64,000 nucleotides of DNA from CAWGXG01 sp963826505 (lineage in GTDB: Bacteria > Chloroflexota > Anaerolineae > Aggregatilineales > Aggregatilineaceae), in contig CAWGXG010000007.1 in the NCBI GenBank assembly GCA_963826505.1, positions 496,001 through 560,000 on the forward strand, in the 5' to 3' direction. Position 1 is the stretch's first letter. Each line of letters begins with the position of its first letter. Below are positions 55,567-64,000 of the stretch, one piece after another. The notes beneath the pieces are model-generated. The model had not been told where the DNA came from and made no database searches. It saw nothing but the letters and a program-made list of their open reading frames with translations. Made by a program: the position numbers and the translations under genes.

Positions 55567-58172
55567 TTATTCCACCGGGAATACGACCGTGCACACCCCC
55601 GCATCGATCAAACACGTGGCGATCGGGATGTCCTTGTCGGTCTGCCAGACGGTGAACGACCCGCCGGGCGTGTCGGAAATCCAGAAATAGCGCCGGGCGA
55701 GGCCCGTGCGGAACCAGCCCAGGAAATGCTCGCAGGTGGCCGTGTCGGGCGTGGCCTGCTGACCATCGCCGGTGACCAGCTCGTAACACGCGCTCGGCTC
55801 GAAGGTCGAAGGCGGTTGGAGGGCATCTGGCCGATCCCATTCCAGCGCGTCGAAACGGCGCACCGTCCCGTTGTCCACCACCTGCTCGAAGTACAGCGGC
55901 GTAAGGTCGAGCGTCTCGTCGGAGATGTTAACCAGCACAAAATGATCGCCGTTGTAGATCAGGTGCAAGCTGGGCGTGGCCACCACCGGGGAGGGCGTGA
56001 CCTCGCCCGGCGCGGACGGCGTTGTATCCACCTGGGCCGCCCCTGGGATCAGCGAAAAATCACACTTTCCAGCGTCGATATCGCACGTCGCGAATGGTTC
56101 GGTGTCATTTTCAAAACGCACGGTGAACGTGGAATTGGGTGTGTCGGCAATCCAGAAATAGCGCCGGTTGATGATCGACCGGAAGAAGCCCAAAAACTGC
56201 GGACAAGTCGCGCGGCTGGGCGTCATCTGGGTGGCGTTGGCGGTCAGCAGCTGGTAACACCCACCGGAACGCATCTGGTTGGGCGGATCGCCCATCGTCT
56301 CGCCATTCCAGGTCGAGGTATGGAATGAACGCGGCGTGCCGTCCTCGACGCTCTGCTCAAAGACCAGTTGGCTGACATCCAGCCGCCGCCCCGAAATGTT
56401 GATCAGAAGGAACTGATCACCGTCGAAGATCGCGCGCAAATCCGCCTGCGGAGTTGGTGATAGGCTGCCGGGCGTGCCCGGTGTCTCGACGAGCGCCGCG
56501 TTCACTGCCGTCGCGGTTGCGGTGGCCGTAAGGGTGACCGTAGCCGTACTGGTCCGCGTAGCGGTGACTGTCGCGGTCGCTGTGGCGGTAGCCGTAGCTG
56601 TGGCAGTGGCGGTATCGGTCGCGCTGGCGGTTACCGTGGGCGTGGCGGAGGGCTCCTCCGTCGCGGCGACCGCTCCGGCAGGCAGACTGGGCACCGGTGA
56701 TGAGGTGCGCGTCGGTGCCGGGCGACGAGTCGCAGTGGCCGTCGGCGTACCGGTCGCGGTTGGACTGGCCGCGGCAGCTTCAAGGAAGGCGGCCGTGGCC
56801 GACGCATCCGCGTCCGAAACTTCCGCCTTATTGTCGTCCAGCCCCATCAGCAGCGCCCCGGCCACAATGGCCAGCACCAGGATGAGCGCCAACAGCAGCC
56901 CGATGCGTGCCCGGCGACGAGGCCGGTCTGGGACGGAGGCATCCGGGCGATCGGGACGTGAGGCCGGGCGTTCGGGCAACGAGATCCCTTTGGCATCCGG
57001 CCCAACCAGCCCGATATCGCGCGGGTCGGCGTAGCCGTCGAGAATCGAATCGAGCGTGGCCTCGTCAATGGCGAGATCGCCCGACTCCATCGCTTCGCGC
57101 GCCTCCTCCTTGTCACGCTGGGTTTTGCGACGCGCAAAGCGACCCGCCAGTCCAGCCGCCGGAGCCGACTCATTGAAGTCTGGCATCACGGTGCGCGGGC
57201 GCACCAGCGGTGTGGGGAAATGCTCCAACACCGGCCTGGAATCTTCCCCCGGCGGTATGGGCGCGGAAGGTGACTCCGGCGGTGAAGCCGGTGAAGGCGA
57301 CGCGACCAGGCGACCACTGTGCTCAAAGGCTGTTTCCAGCGCGTCCACCAGGGCTTTGCCAGTGTCATAGCGCTGGTCGGGGTCCTTGTCCAGCGCGCGC
57401 ATGATCACCGTTTTCGACCGTCGGAGGGAGCGCCGGGTTATATAGCGTGGGCGGCGGCGGCAGCTCGTTGAGATGCTTCAGCGCCACGCTCATCACCGAG
57501 GGATCGTCAAACGGGACTTTGCCGGTCAGCATCTCGTAGAGCACCATGCCCAGCGAGTACAGGTCGCTTTGCGGAACGGCTTTGGCGGAAGAAATCGCCT
57601 GTTCGGGCGCGATGTAGTGCGCGCTGCCGAAAGTGTCGCCCATCGTGCCTTCCTGGCACGCTCAGCGCCAGCCCGAAATCCATCAGGATGGCGCGCCCGG
57701 TGTTGCTTTTCCAGCATGATATTCGAAGGCTTGATGTCGCGGTGGATCACACCCTGTTCGTGGGCGTAATCCAGCGCGTTGGCGACGTCGCGCGCGATGC
57801 GCAGCACTTCGCGGGCGGGCATGCGCTGGTTGCGTTCGGCGTATTCTTTGAGCAGGATCAGCGCAGGTCGTGGCCTTCCAGGAACACCTGCGCCATGTAA
57901 TAAATGCCTTCAGCTGCGGCCAAACTGGTAAATCGCCGACGATGTTGGGATGGCGCAGGTGCGCGATCGCGCGCGCTTCGCTCTGGAAGCGGCGCGTAGT
58001 ATTCCTCTTCAGTGGTCGTGACGAAATCGCCACTGATGACCTTGACAGCGGCATAGCGATCCAGGTTTTCGTCATAGCCTTGGTAGACCCGCGACATGCC
58101 GCCCCGGCCCAATAGTCCCTGGATGGTGTAGTCGCCTAGTTTTTTCCCGATGAGCGGATCGTCAGCAGACAT
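55567..58172 (-). CDS. Membrane Ser/Thr kinase with two exported copies of an unnamed domain (about seven indels as assembled)
   Basis: Corrected, the product is 866 residues. The N-terminal Hanks-type kinase has GLLGRGGMSRVYQGYD, AAVKVI, HPNIV, HRDIKPSNIML, MDFGLAL and AHYIAPEQ. A juxtamembrane region leads to one membrane helix (RIGLLLALILVLAIVAGALL), then a Thr/Ala/Pro-rich linker and two copies of a domain of about 130 residues (LINISGRRLDVSQL ... RRYFW ... FATCDIDAGKC; and LVNISDETLDLTPL ... RRYFW ... IATCLIDAGVC). The layout parallels PknB-type sensors with another ligand domain. About seven indels fall between 57409 and 57992 only (six extra bases, one missing near 57862); the remaining 1.8 kb is clean. 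Confidence 0.82.
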
Positions 58173-58223
58173 AGAGCATTCTCAACAAGTGGGCTGCGGG
58201 CCAACGGTGCTGTGGCCGTGTGG

Positions 58224-58252
58224 CGTACGCGCGTACGTGCTTCACTAGTATA
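58224..58252 (-). promoter_or_regulatory. Probable promoter and operator-like palindrome of the membrane kinase gene
   Basis: A TATACT (58252-58247) on the minus strand, with a weak TTCTGC 17 nt before it, is followed by the 14-bp perfect palindrome CGTACGCGCGTACG (58224-58237), which would overlap the first transcribed bases. Confidence 0.4.
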
Positions 58253-58305
58253 CCCCACTCCGCCACTGCGCAGAAATAGCTCTACAGGGTGATTGGCCCG
58301 GCTGC

Positions 58306-59118
58306 TCAGCCTCCGGTGACGGTTTTCACGCGCTCCACGAGAGCCCGCAGCGCGGCGGTCGTCATATCCGGCTGTTCGATCATCGGGAGATGGCCCGCGT
58401 GTTGAATTGCCAGGAACTGCCCCTGCGGCAGCGCGTTCGCCATATGGCGCGCCACATCCAGCGCCACGATCTGATCCTGCGCTCCGGCCACCACTACCGC
58501 CGGAACATGGGCGCCGCGCAGCGTCTCGATCGCGTTGGGGCGGGCGGCCATGCCGCGTTGAGCCGCGGCCATCGCTTCCGGCGCGGTGGTCGACATGACG
58601 CGCAGCACCGCCTGCGCCGCCGGGGATTCCAGGTCATAGCCCGGCGCGAACATGCTCGCCAGCATACCTTGGGCGGCGGTAGCGCTGCCTTCCGTCAACA
58701 CGCGCTCCGCGGTTGCCAAACGGGCGGCGCGCTTGTCGTCGGAATCGGCGTGCGCATGCGTGGCGACCAGTCCCAACCCGGCGATACGCTGCGGAGCCAG
58801 ACGCAGGGCCGCCATACTCAGGTAACCGCCCATGCTGTGCCCGATCCAGACCGCGCGCATGATGTTCAATTGATCCAGCAGCGCGAAAATGTCCTGGGCT
58901 AGCAGATCCATGGTGTACGGCCCGGCGGTGACCGGACTCTGGCCATGGCCGCGCAGATCGGGCGCGATCACGCGGCAGATGGCGCTGAGCGCCTCCGCCT
59001 GGACATCCCACAACGTGTGATCGAAAGGAAAACCGTGCAGCAGTACCACCGGGAACCCCTGTCCGCGCTCGGTGACGTGCAGCGCGACGGGTTGGGGAAG
59101 AGAGGATGCGTCAGTCAT
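58306..59118 (-). CDS. Alpha/beta-hydrolase fold protein
   Basis: The product is 270 residues from ATG 59118 (AGGAGGT upstream). Motifs: oxyanion strand VVLLHGFPFDH, nucleophile elbow GHSMGG, acid in VAGAQDQIVAL and His in HAGHLPMIEQP. The type is that of small carboxylesterases, 3-oxoadipate enol-lactonase-like and haloperoxidase-like enzymes; the substrate is unknown. The GMC oxidoreductase gene lies next, on the same strand, ending 64 nt after it in map order (upstream in transcription). Confidence 0.9.
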   Translation of the reverse strand: MTDASSLPQPVALHVTERGQGFPVVLLHGFPFDHTLWDVQAEALSAICRVIAPDLRGHGQSPVTAGPYTMDLLAQDIFALLDQLNIMRAVWIGHSMGGYLSMAALRLAPQRIAGLGLVATHAHADSDDKRAARLATAERVLTEGSATAAQGMLASMFAPGYDLESPAAQAVLRVMSTTAPEAMAAAQRGMAARPNAIETLRGAHVPAVVVAGAQDQIVALDVARHMANALPQGQFLAIQHAGHLPMIEQPDMTTAALRALVERVKTVTGG

Positions 59119-59182
59119 TGTGACCTCCTGAACAGAACAAGCCCACCGGATTGGCCCCAACGCGCGACCGGCGGAAGCTGAA

Positions 59183-60865
59183 TCACATCGATTGGCGAAC
59201 GCCGAGCGGTTTGTCAGCGGGTTGAGCGGGCGCGTCAGCCCGGTCTTTGGGTGGAATGTGGCTCAGCGCGTATTCGGCCAGAGCCGTGATCGTCAGGCTG
59301 GGATTCACGCCAGGATTAGCCGGCATGATCGAGCCGTCGACCACGTACAGCCCTGGATAGTTGAACACTTCGCAGTTCAGCCCGATCACGCCATCCTGCG
59401 CGCTGTGCCCGAACGGGCACCCGCCCAAAATATGCGCGGTCGTGGGCATGTTGAGCAGACTCTCGTGCAGCGGAGCCTGCGCGATGCCGTTCACGCCTTC
59501 GGCAAAACGCCGCGCGACGGTATGTCCGATGTCGATCTGCGCATGGATCGTCGCGTCCGGGCTGTGCTCAGCGACCAGTCCGCGCCGGAACAGTGTAAAC
59601 AGACTGCGCCCCAATCGCAAGCGCATCAGGTTATCTTCGGCCTGCATCACCAGCAGAATCGTCGTGTCGTGCGCCCAGCCAGGCCGAAATTTGCTGCGCG
59701 CGAAGTCCAGCGGATGGCGCGCGATCTGTCCCACAACGCGCAGCACGCGCCCAGCGACGCTGCTTCCCGCTTCGATCATCGGCGCGGCCAGCAGCTTGAT
59801 GAACGACGATCCCTCGGAATAGTGGACCGGCTCCACCTGCGTGACGGCGTCCGCCCGCACGATCGACGTGATCGCGACGCCTTCCGTGTAATCGATCGCG
59901 CCGTCGCGGGCGGTTACGCCGAGCAGCGCTTCCGAATTGGTGCGCACCTGCTCGCCCAGGCGCGGCGAGAGGTTGGGCAGCGTACCGAGGGTGTCGCGGC
60001 AGCGCAGTAGCAGTCCCAGCGTACCGATCACGCCCGCCGCCATGACGACGTTGTGCGCCCGGACACGCTGCGACCGGCGCGGTCCGAATCCGGTCGAGCG
60101 GCGGAAGGTGACCGCGTAGCGCGCGCCGTCGGACTGCGGATCGGGCAGCGGGTGCAGGGCGGTGACAGTGGCTTCGGCGCGCACCTCGACCCCGCGCTTT
60201 TCCGCGAAATAGAGGTAATTTTTCACCAGGGTGTTCTTGGCGTTGTGGCGGCAGCCGACCATGCAGCCGCCGCACTGAATGCACCCGGCGCGATCGGGCC
60301 CTTCCCCGCCGAAAAAGGGATCGGGCACGGAGTCGCCCGCGCGGGCATCGTCGCCAAAATACACGCCAACTTCGGTCGGGCGGAAGGTGTCGCCGCGCCC
60401 CAGACTCTCCGCGATACCCCGCAAAACGTGATCGGCGGGCCACAGGCGCGGGTTCGTCGTCACGCCGAGCATGCGTTTGGCGGTGGCGTAGTGCGGCGCG
60501 AGAACGGTTTTCCAGTCGGCCAGGTCGCGCCACGCAGGGGCCTCGAACAGGCGATGATCCGGCTCCATCAGCACATTGCCATACACCAGGCTGCCCCCGC
60601 CGACGCCGCTGCCGTGCAGCACCAGCAATCCCTTGAGCGTAGTGAACTGCATGATCCCGAAACAGCGCAGCGCCGGGAGCCACACGAAGCGGCGCAGATC
60701 CCAATTGGTTTTGGCGAAGTCTTCATCGCGAAAGCGTTTGCCGCGTTCCAACACCAGCACGCGATAGCCTTTTTCGGCCAGACGCAGCGCCGCCACACTC
60801 CCCCCAAAGCCGGAGCCAATCACCAAGTAATCGTATGCGTCTGCGGATGTTGGGGGACGGTGCAT
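59183..60865 (-). CDS. GMC-family FAD oxidoreductase with a cysteine cluster
   Basis: The product is 560 residues. The FAD-binding N-terminus is VIGSGFGGSVAALRLAEKG, with the family motif GSGVGGGSLVYGN and the C-terminal pair HILGGCPFG and NPGVNPSLTITALAE (active-site His/Asn region). It resembles cholesterol-oxidase-like GMC proteins. A segment near residue 200, GCIQCGGCMVGCRHNAKNT, has Cys spaced C-x2-C-x2-C-x3-C, as in an iron-sulfur ligand set; that feature occurs in a subgroup of GMC dehydrogenases that pass electrons to a quinone or cytochrome. The alcohol substrate is unknown. Confidence 0.85.
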   Translation of the reverse strand: MHRPPTSADAYDYLVIGSGFGGSVAALRLAEKGYRVLVLERGKRFRDEDFAKTNWDLRRFVWLPALRCFGIMQFTTLKGLLVLHGSGVGGGSLVYGNVLMEPDHRLFEAPAWRDLADWKTVLAPHYATAKRMLGVTTNPRLWPADHVLRGIAESLGRGDTFRPTEVGVYFGDDARAGDSVPDPFFGGEGPDRAGCIQCGGCMVGCRHNAKNTLVKNYLYFAEKRGVEVRAEATVTALHPLPDPQSDGARYAVTFRRSTGFGPRRSQRVRAHNVVMAAGVIGTLGLLLRCRDTLGTLPNLSPRLGEQVRTNSEALLGVTARDGAIDYTEGVAITSIVRADAVTQVEPVHYSEGSSFIKLLAAPMIEAGSSVAGRVLRVVGQIARHPLDFARSKFRPGWAHDTTILLVMQAEDNLMRLRLGRSLFTLFRRGLVAEHSPDATIHAQIDIGHTVARRFAEGVNGIAQAPLHESLLNMPTTAHILGGCPFGHSAQDGVIGLNCEVFNYPGLYVVDGSIMPANPGVNPSLTITALAEYALSHIPPKDRADAPAQPADKPLGVRQSM

Positions 60866-60907
60866 GGTCGGCTCCTTCGACGGGCGGTGCGGAAACGGTC
60901 AACGCCC

Positions 60908-60935
60908 AGGAATCAGCCGCATCGGGCTGATTCCT
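60908..60935. other. Perfect 11-bp inverted repeat between two minus-strand genes
   Basis: AGGAATCAGCC (60908-60918) pairs with GGCTGATTCCT (60925-60935) across a 6-nt loop. No T-run follows on either strand, so transcript processing or a repeat remnant is as likely as termination. Confidence 0.4.
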
Positions 60936-60973
60936 GATGGTTGATCCCTGCAGGCTGTGCGCTGCTGGCTATA

Positions 60974-61996
60974 TTATGCGCGGTGGTTGTCGATCTTGTC
61001 GAATGTATTGCCGAACACGTAGCGGTTGCCGGGCGCGAAATTCATGGGGAAGCCCAGATCGATCCGGCTGGCTTCGTCCAGGCGGGCGAGCTGATCCGGA
61101 GTCAGTTCCCATTCCAGCGCGGCGAGGTTGCCTTGGAGCTGATCAGGACGGCGCGCGCCGAGGATCGGGATGATCACGCCCTGAGCATACTGCTGGCGCA
61201 CCCAGTTCAGCGCGACCTGGGCTGGCGGGCGTTCCGCCTCTGTGGCGACGGCCTGCACGGCATCCACGATGCGCTGCTGCTGCTCAGTGATCGTCATGTC
61301 GCGGTAGCGTTTGGGCGTGTCCGCGCCACCCTCCGAATATTTCCCGGTCAGCAATCCACCGCCCAACACACTCCACACGAGGACGGCCATGTCCAGGTCC
61401 TTCGCCATCGGCAGCAGTTCACGTTCGGCATCGCGCTGGGCCAGCGAATAGGGCACTTGCACGCCCACAAAGGGCGTCCAGCCACGCAGTTCGGCCATGG
61501 TCGAGGCGCGGGCGGCGACGTAGGCCGGGCTGTCCGAAAGGCCGATATAGAGCACTTTGCCCGCCCGCACGAGATCATCCAGCCCGCGCATGACCTCTTC
61601 ATAGGGCGTCATAAAGTCCCACACGTGCACCCACAGCAGGTCGATATAATCCGTGTTGAGGTGGCGCAGACTGGCTTCGACCGACACCTTGAGGTTTTTG
61701 CGCGAATTGCCTCCGGCGTTGGGATCGTCCCACTGGCGCGAGAGCGTGTACTTGGTCGAGACGACCAGCGAATCCCGCTTGCCCTGGATAAATTCCCCTA
61801 CGTAGCTTTCTGCCGTGCCGTTAGTGTAATTGACCGAGGTATCGATGAGATTGCCGCCTGCCTCGACGTACAGGTCAAACTGGCGTTGGCTATCCTCTTT
61901 GGTCGCGCCCCAACCCCAATCCGGCCCAAAGGTCATCGTGCCGAGGGCGACTTCCGACACCCGTAAGCCGCTGTTGCCGAGCAGTTTGTAACGCAT
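60974..61996 (-). CDS. Aldo/keto reductase
   Basis: The product is 340 residues from ATG 61996 (GGAGAGAG upstream); a longer frame from 62080 has no ribosome site. It is a (beta/alpha)8 NADPH-dependent reductase. The catalytic set is Asp in LIDTSVNY (with Tyr), Lys in VVSTKYTL and His in LWVHVWD; the cofactor region is GARRPDQLQGNLAAL. The sequence type is that of the AKR family that includes Kv-beta-like and pyridoxal-reductase-like enzymes. The substrate is unknown. Confidence 0.92.
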   Translation of the reverse strand: MRYKLLGNSGLRVSEVALGTMTFGPDWGWGATKEDSQRQFDLYVEAGGNLIDTSVNYTNGTAESYVGEFIQGKRDSLVVSTKYTLSRQWDDPNAGGNSRKNLKVSVEASLRHLNTDYIDLLWVHVWDFMTPYEEVMRGLDDLVRAGKVLYIGLSDSPAYVAARASTMAELRGWTPFVGVQVPYSLAQRDAERELLPMAKDLDMAVLVWSVLGGGLLTGKYSEGGADTPKRYRDMTITEQQQRIVDAVQAVATEAERPPAQVALNWVRQQYAQGVIIPILGARRPDQLQGNLAALEWELTPDQLARLDEASRIDLGFPMNFAPGNRYVFGNTFDKIDNHRA

Positions 61997-62084
61997 GATG
62001 GCTCTCTCCCCACGCTGTGCTGTTGTTTTCGAGTTGACGTTGTCGATTTTAGCAGGTTGGCGATCGGGTTGGGGGAACATCAGG

Positions 62085-62122
62085 CCACAGACAATAACAG
62101 AGAAGCGCAGGAGGACACGGAG
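62085..62122. repeat. CACAG-rich dispersed intergenic repeat, copy 2
   Basis: This copy is related to 46972-47007 and lies in the same orientation, between the aldo/keto reductase start and the end of the aminotransferase gene. Confidence 0.5.
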
Positions 62123-62147
62123 ATAGGCAGGGGAATAGAGAAAAAGA

Positions 62148-62179
62148 GGCGGTCGCCCACCAAAACGCAGGCGACCGCC
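62148..62179 (-). terminator. Rho-independent terminator after the aminotransferase gene
   Basis: On the minus strand GGCGGTCGCC and GGCGACCGCC (62179-62170 and 62157-62148) form a perfect 10-bp stem with a 12-nt loop, followed by TCTTTTT. It starts 22 nt after the stop codon. Confidence 0.9.
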
Positions 62180-62201
62180 GGAGATCAGCGGAGAAAATGC
62201 G

Positions 62202-63421
62202 TTACTTCATGTGCAGCACCGGGCGAATCCGGTCGATAGCCCAGTCGATGTCATCCGCAGTAATGGTCAGCGGCGGAGCAAAACGGAGGATGTGGCGGTG
62301 AGTTTCCTTAGCGAGAATGCCGTTTGCTTGCAGCGCCTCGCAGAAGCGCCGCGCGCCGCCCGCTTCAGGCTTCAACTCGACGCCGATCAGCAAACCCTTG
62401 CCGCGCACTTCTTTGATATGCGGGCTGTTGATCTCCGCGAGCTGGTCCATAAAGTATTCGCCCATGTCGGCCGCATTGGCGATCATGTCTTCCTCGACGA
62501 GGACGGCCAGCGCTTCGCGCGCCACCGCCGCGCCCAGCGGATTCCCGCCAAAGGTGCTGCCGTGATCGCCGGGCGGAAAACGCCGAGCACATCCGGCGAC
62601 GAGAGTACCGCCGACACCGGGTAGAAGCCACCCGACAGCGCCTTGCCGATCGTGATCATGTCAGGCCGCACGTCTTCATGATCGCAGGCGAACAGCGCGC
62701 CCGTGCGTCCCAACCCGGTCTGAATCTCGTCCGCGATCATCAGCACGTTGTGCCGCGTACACAGCGCGCGGACCTGCTGCAAATAGCCTTCGGGCGGCAC
62801 AATGACGCCGCCTTCGCCCTGGATCGGCTCGACGATGAAGGCGACCGTGTTGGGCGTGATAGCCGCTTCGAGCGCGCGCGCATCGCCAAACGGCACCAGC
62901 TTGAAGCCGGGCGTGTAGGGTCCGAAACCCGCGCGATACTGCGGTTCGGACGAAAAACTGATGATACTGATGGTGCGTCCGGCGAAATTGCCCGCGCAGG
63001 CGATGATCTCGGCCTGTCCATCGGGCACGCCTTTGACCTGGTAGCCCCATTTGCGTGCGGCCTTTAGCGCCGTCTCGACCGCCTCCGCCCCGGTGTTCAT
63101 GGGCAGAACCATGTCGTAGCCGGTCAGGTCGCACACGGCTTTATAAAATAGGCCTAGCTGGTCATTACGGAAAGCGCGGCTGGTCAGCGTCAGCCGCCCG
63201 GCCTGTTCGATGAGAGCCTGCCGGATGCGGGGGTGATTGTGGCCCTGGTTGACGGCACTGTAGGCGCTCAGGCAGTCCATATAACGGTTGCCTTCGACAT
63301 CCCACACCCACACGCCGTCGCCACGTGTCAGGACTACATCGAGGGGGCGATAGTTGTGTGCGCCGTACTGGTCCTCCAAAGTTATAAGTTCATCGGATGA
63401 GAGGTGCAGTAATGTAGCCAT
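62202..63421 (-). CDS. rocD: Ornithine aminotransferase (one missing base near 62570 as assembled)
   Basis: Corrected, the product is 406 residues, a PLP-dependent class III aminotransferase that turns ornithine and 2-oxoglutarate into glutamate semialdehyde and glutamate. The N-terminus has the OAT-type YGAHNYRPLDVVL and LSAYSAVNQGHNHP. The PLP site is MNTGAEAVETALK, the Asp in MIADEIQTGLGRTG and the Schiff-base Lys in TIGKALSGGFYPVS. As given, the frame ends in FRPAITAA; adding one G to the CCCGG at about 62570 restores FRPGDHGSTFGGNPLG, the conserved motif of the family. Other class III substrates cannot be fully excluded, but the N-terminus is characteristic. Confidence 0.9.
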
Positions 63422-63517
63422 CGTGTTATCGGTTCCTTGGACCCGTTAGCCGCTCGTTCGCTGCATCGGGAACGGCCAGTACCGATATACCTTGATTATA
63501 ACCGTTTGCCGCATCCG

Positions 63518-63544
63518 ATGACAGACAGAGCAGTCGTGTATAAT
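63518..63544 (+). promoter_or_regulatory. Probable promoter of the lactate dehydrogenase gene
   Basis: ATGACA (63518-63523), a 15-nt spacer (short) and TATAAT (63539-63544) lie 56 nt before the ATG at 63601. Confidence 0.5.
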
Positions 63545-63600
63545 CTGCTTGGCTGTGGAGTTCAGTCCCTCGCCCGGACCCCGCTCAGGAGGCTGGACCC

Positions 63601-64000
63601 ATGAAAGTAGGCATCATTGGCAGTGGTTACGTCGGCGCGACGACGGCGTACGCGATGGTGATGCGCGGTGTCGGACGCGAGATCGTGCTCGTCAACCGCA
63701 GCCCGGAGCGCGCCCGCGCCGAAGCCGCCGACGTGCGGCACGCCGTCCCCTTTGCCCATCCACTGACCGTGCGCGCCGGGGATTATGCCGATCTGGCCGG
63801 GGCGCAGCTCGTGATCATCACGGTGGGCGTGCCGCAAAAAGATTTGACGTCGCGTATGGATTTATTGCAGGGCAACGCCGCCGTGATGCGCGACGTGGTG
63901 CCGCGCATCCTCGAACACGCGCCAGACGCTGTGCTGTTGATCGCCACCAACCCGGTCGACGCGATGACCCATCTTGCTGCCGAGATCGCCGCCGGGTACG
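63601..64000 (+). CDS. ldh: L-lactate dehydrogenase, N-terminal part (partial)
   Basis: The gene runs off the right edge; 133 codons are seen. The ATG at 63601 has AGGAGG 8 nt upstream. The NAD-binding fold starts VGIIGSGYVGATTAYAM, followed by ITVGVPQKDLTSRMDLLQGN and IATNPVDAMTH. In the active loop the residue after Pro is Gln (GVPQK), which favours lactate over malate (malate dehydrogenases have Arg there). Residues further on that would confirm the class lie outside the window. Confidence 0.88.
   Translation, partial: MKVGIIGSGYVGATTAYAMVMRGVGREIVLVNRSPERARAEAADVRHAVPFAHPLTVRAGDYADLAGAQLVIITVGVPQKDLTSRMDLLQGNAAVMRDVVPRILEHAPDAVLLIATNPVDAMTHLAAEIAAGY

Noticed and set aside
56480..56760. 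GTCGCGGT-type tandem repeats
   Set aside because: They encode the Thr/Ala/Pro linker of the membrane kinase and keep the reading frame.
57409..58172. Calling the membrane kinase a pseudogene
   Set aside because: All kinase motifs are preserved across about seven indels and the rest of the gene is clean; consensus error is simpler.
1..64000. tRNA, rRNA, insertion sequences, phage or integrative elements
   Set aside because: Reading the spacers on both strands gave no cloverleaf, rRNA segment, transposase, integrase or flanking direct repeats.

Overview
This window is high-GC, gene-dense bacterial DNA with about 46 genes on both strands and no rRNA, tRNA, CRISPR array or transposase that I can see. 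It looks like a Chloroflexota chromosome, probably Anaerolineae-like. The reasons are several secreted or membrane proteins with long Thr/Pro-rich linkers, kinases with exported tails, SHOCT-like/DUF2089 proteins, a lone Flp pilin and no outer-membrane genes. This placement is inference from style; no marker gene was compared.

Layout. 1-4.6 kb (minus): the start of a membrane sensor protein and a 1214-residue repeat lipoprotein. 4.7-15 kb (plus): recD2, a two-domain secreted esterase-like protein, an M29 aminopeptidase, an SDR-type epimerase, a creatininase-family hydrolase, a Zn-ribbon protein, a CAP-domain secreted protein and an MFS permease. 15-18 kb (minus): an EamA permease and a chelatase gene (chlI/chlD) that appears to make two subunits from one mRNA by a -1 ribosomal frameshift. 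18-36 kb (plus): ribosomal protein S1, clpC, a CheY-like regulator, an IMPase-family phosphatase, a radical SAM protein, sbcD, SMI1/KNR4, a degenerate epimerase-like barrel, a PAS-GAF-PAS histidine kinase, sbcC, a heparinase-like lyase and a flavin split-barrel protein. 36-41.7 kb: an exported-tail ATPase, a PyrK-like protein, a PIG-L deacetylase, two paralogous small membrane proteins and a PyrD-like barrel. 41.7-45.4 kb (minus): a promoter-led cluster of a DUF2089 regulator, three other proteins sharing its short helical-hairpin module, and a GNAT. 45.6-47 kb: Flp pilin and a second EamA permease. 47-63.4 kb (minus): methyltransferase, FHA protein, TPR Ser/Thr kinase, second Clp ATPase, SDR, a second Ser/Thr kinase with exported domains, alpha/beta hydrolase, GMC oxidoreductase, aldo/keto reductase and ornithine aminotransferase. 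The window ends inside a lactate dehydrogenase (plus).

How parts fit together. Three groups look like functional units. The first is a Clp ATPase, Ser/Thr kinase and FHA operon behind one promoter. The second is the DUF2089/SHOCT-like operon. The third is the loose PyrK-like/PyrD-like neighbourhood, whose members have lost dihydroorotate-site residues. An extracytoplasmic domain that I cannot name is shared by the CAP protein and the second kinase.

Data caution. Six genes between 30.6 and 63.4 kb are broken by single-base indels (about 16 in total, about 14 of them extra bases) although the protein sequence on both sides stays conserved. I treat these as probable consensus errors and annotate each gene as one CDS. 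Removing the indels makes every one of the six lengths divisible by three.
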